A stretch of 64,000 bases of DNA from assembly GCF_001028665.1 (NCBI RefSeq), contig NZ_CP011505.1, positions 682,001-746,000 on the forward strand, written 5' to 3'. Source of the stretch: Burkholderia pyrrocinia. Its GTDB lineage: Bacteria; Pseudomonadota; Gammaproteobacteria; Burkholderiales; Burkholderiaceae. Shown here piece after piece: positions 63,106 to 64,000 of the stretch. Positions within the stretch are counted from its first letter, which is position 1. The number at the start of each line of letters is the position of its first letter. The notes below the pieces were generated by a model. That model was not told where the DNA came from and did no database searches. It saw nothing but the letters and a program-made list of their open reading frames with translations. A program made the translations under genes and the position numbers.

Positions 63106-63418
63106 CTTCTTCTCCTCATCAAATTTTCCCGGCCGATGCGCGTGCGAACCGACCGGCATGCAGGCGGCATCGACCCGGCATGATTCGCCGCACTAAAATA
63201 GGATTCCATATCGATCAAAGTCGGCACGATCCACCCTGCCGCCGGCGGCCTGCATCCCGCACATTCGTTGACGCGAATCCGGTTGCCGCGTGCGTGACTT
63301 AAGTTAGACTACGGCCCTGTCGCCGCCGCTGCCGCATTCGTGCCGCAGCCCCGCTGCCCGAACCGCTGCCGATCTTCCCGTTCCATTGCCGCAAGCCGCC
63401 TGAATCCCGGATCACGTC
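63106..63418. promoter_or_regulatory. Divergent promoter region, porin versus IclR gene
   Basis: About 310 bases. The most AT-rich part is 63190-63225, around CTAAAATAGGATTCCATATC, which is the best candidate for the porin promoter and an IclR-type site. Nothing else stands out. Confidence 0.45.
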
Positions 63419-64000
63419 ATGTCGAGCCTCACCAAAATGCTGTCCATCCTCGACGTCTTCTCTTCGTCCGCGACGTCGATGACGGCCGAGGAGATCGCCG
63501 AACTCATGGGCTTTTCGCGGACCACGTGCTACCGCTACGTGAAGGAACTGGCCTCCGTCGGCCTGCTCGTCAGCAGCAACGGCCGCTATACGCTGGGCCC
63601 GCGCATCATCCATCTCGACTACAACATGCGGCAGTCGGACCCGACGCTCACCGCCGCGAAACCCGTGATCCAGAGACTGGTCCAGGTCACCGGCGGCGAC
63701 GCGCTCGTGTCGACGCTGTTCGACGAGCAGATCATCAACGTGATGCACGAAACCGGCGCCGAGAACCTGCAACTGGGCTTCGGTCGCGGCCGCATCATGC
63801 CGCTGTTCCAGGGCGCGTCGTCGAAAGTGATCGTGGCCGCGATGTCGCGCGCGCGCCTGAAACGCCTGCACGAACGGCACAACGCCGAGCTCGGCGAATT
63901 CGCGGCCGACTGGACGCGGTTCTGGCGCGCGTGCCAGCAGGTCGCCGACGCGGGATACTGGATCTCGCGCGGCGAGCTCGACGAAGGCTTCGTCGGCATC
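63419..64000 (+). CDS. IclR-family regulator, N-terminal part (runs off right edge)
   Basis: 194 codons are visible. The winged helix-turn-helix (about 5-65) includes MTAEEIAELMGFSRTTCYRY and SNGRYTLGPRIIHLDY; the start of the IclR effector domain follows (LFDEQIINVMHETGAEN). It begins MSSLTKMLSILDVFSS at 63419. Divergent from the porin at 62050. The effector is unknown and the C-terminus lies outside the window. Confidence 0.9.
   Translation, partial: MSSLTKMLSILDVFSSSATSMTAEEIAELMGFSRTTCYRYVKELASVGLLVSSNGRYTLGPRIIHLDYNMRQSDPTLTAAKPVIQRLVQVTGGDALVSTLFDEQIINVMHETGAENLQLGFGRGRIMPLFQGASSKVIVAAMSRARLKRLHERHNAELGEFAADWTRFWRACQQVADAGYWISRGELDEGFVGI

Overview
The window looks like a secondary replicon of a Burkholderia, probably of the cepacia complex. 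That is an inference from very high G+C, the codon style, Burkholderia-type porins starting QS(S/T)VTLYG, a trimeric autotransporter with an extended signal peptide, and dense clusters of catabolic genes with local regulators. I see no rRNA, tRNA, CRISPR array, insertion sequence or replication gene. The content is mostly small-molecule catabolism and sensing.

Layout. 1-545 is the 5' end of a trimeric autotransporter adhesin reading off the left edge, followed by about 1.4 kb of partly AT-rich non-coding DNA. 2.0-5.2 kb holds a two-component pair: a REC-AraC response regulator overlapping a 7TM-DISM histidine kinase. 5.3-11.5 kb is a LacI-controlled sugar-acid locus (MFS importer, LacI regulator, IlvD/Edd dehydratase, FAH-family enzyme, cupin) with three copies of a GTTACCGGTAAC-like operator. 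11.6-16.3 kb is a minus-strand oxidase operon: an FAD oxidase, a three-part HcnABC/opine-oxidase-like amino-acid dehydrogenase and a short AraC regulator. 17.2-24.4 kb is a second minus-strand amine or amino-acid operon (bicupin, two FAD oxidases, aldehyde dehydrogenase, M20 amidohydrolase, double-GNAT). 24.7-25.4 kb is a deletion relic of a second copy of the 11.6-16.5 kb block, with only the AraC gene intact. 25.4-30.9 kb is a dipeptide-type ABC importer, followed by a divergent small cupin.

31.8-33.3 kb and 43.2-44.8 kb each carry a chemoreceptor behind a candidate sigma-28 promoter. Between them, 33.5-41.2 kb holds a HAD dehalogenase, a second double-GNAT, a 2-hydroxyacid dehydrogenase, and a set resembling ectoine degradation (class III aminotransferase, Lrp/AsnC, semialdehyde dehydrogenase, AstE/aspartoacylase-type deacylase). 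A diguanylate cyclase follows. 44.9-46.9 kb is an unusual PAP2 phosphatase lipoprotein with an autotransporter-type repeat.

47.2-53.7 kb is an L-fucose-type uptake and oxidation operon (ribose-class ABC importer, aldo/keto reductase, lactonase) facing a FadR-type GntR gene across two TTGGTC-N3-CCAA sites; its promoter-distal end is broken. 54.1-60.6 kb is an amine-utilisation regulon (AraC, APC permease, aldehyde dehydrogenase, class III aminotransferase, cytochrome b561), with one 18-bp box repeated in front of two of its units. 60.8-64.0 kb has two convergent porins and the start of an IclR regulator.

Themes: repeated use of FAD oxidases, aldehyde dehydrogenases (three intact, one broken), class III aminotransferases and GNATs for nitrogenous compounds; signs of duplication followed by deletion; and short regulatory sites that pair well with the neighbouring regulators.
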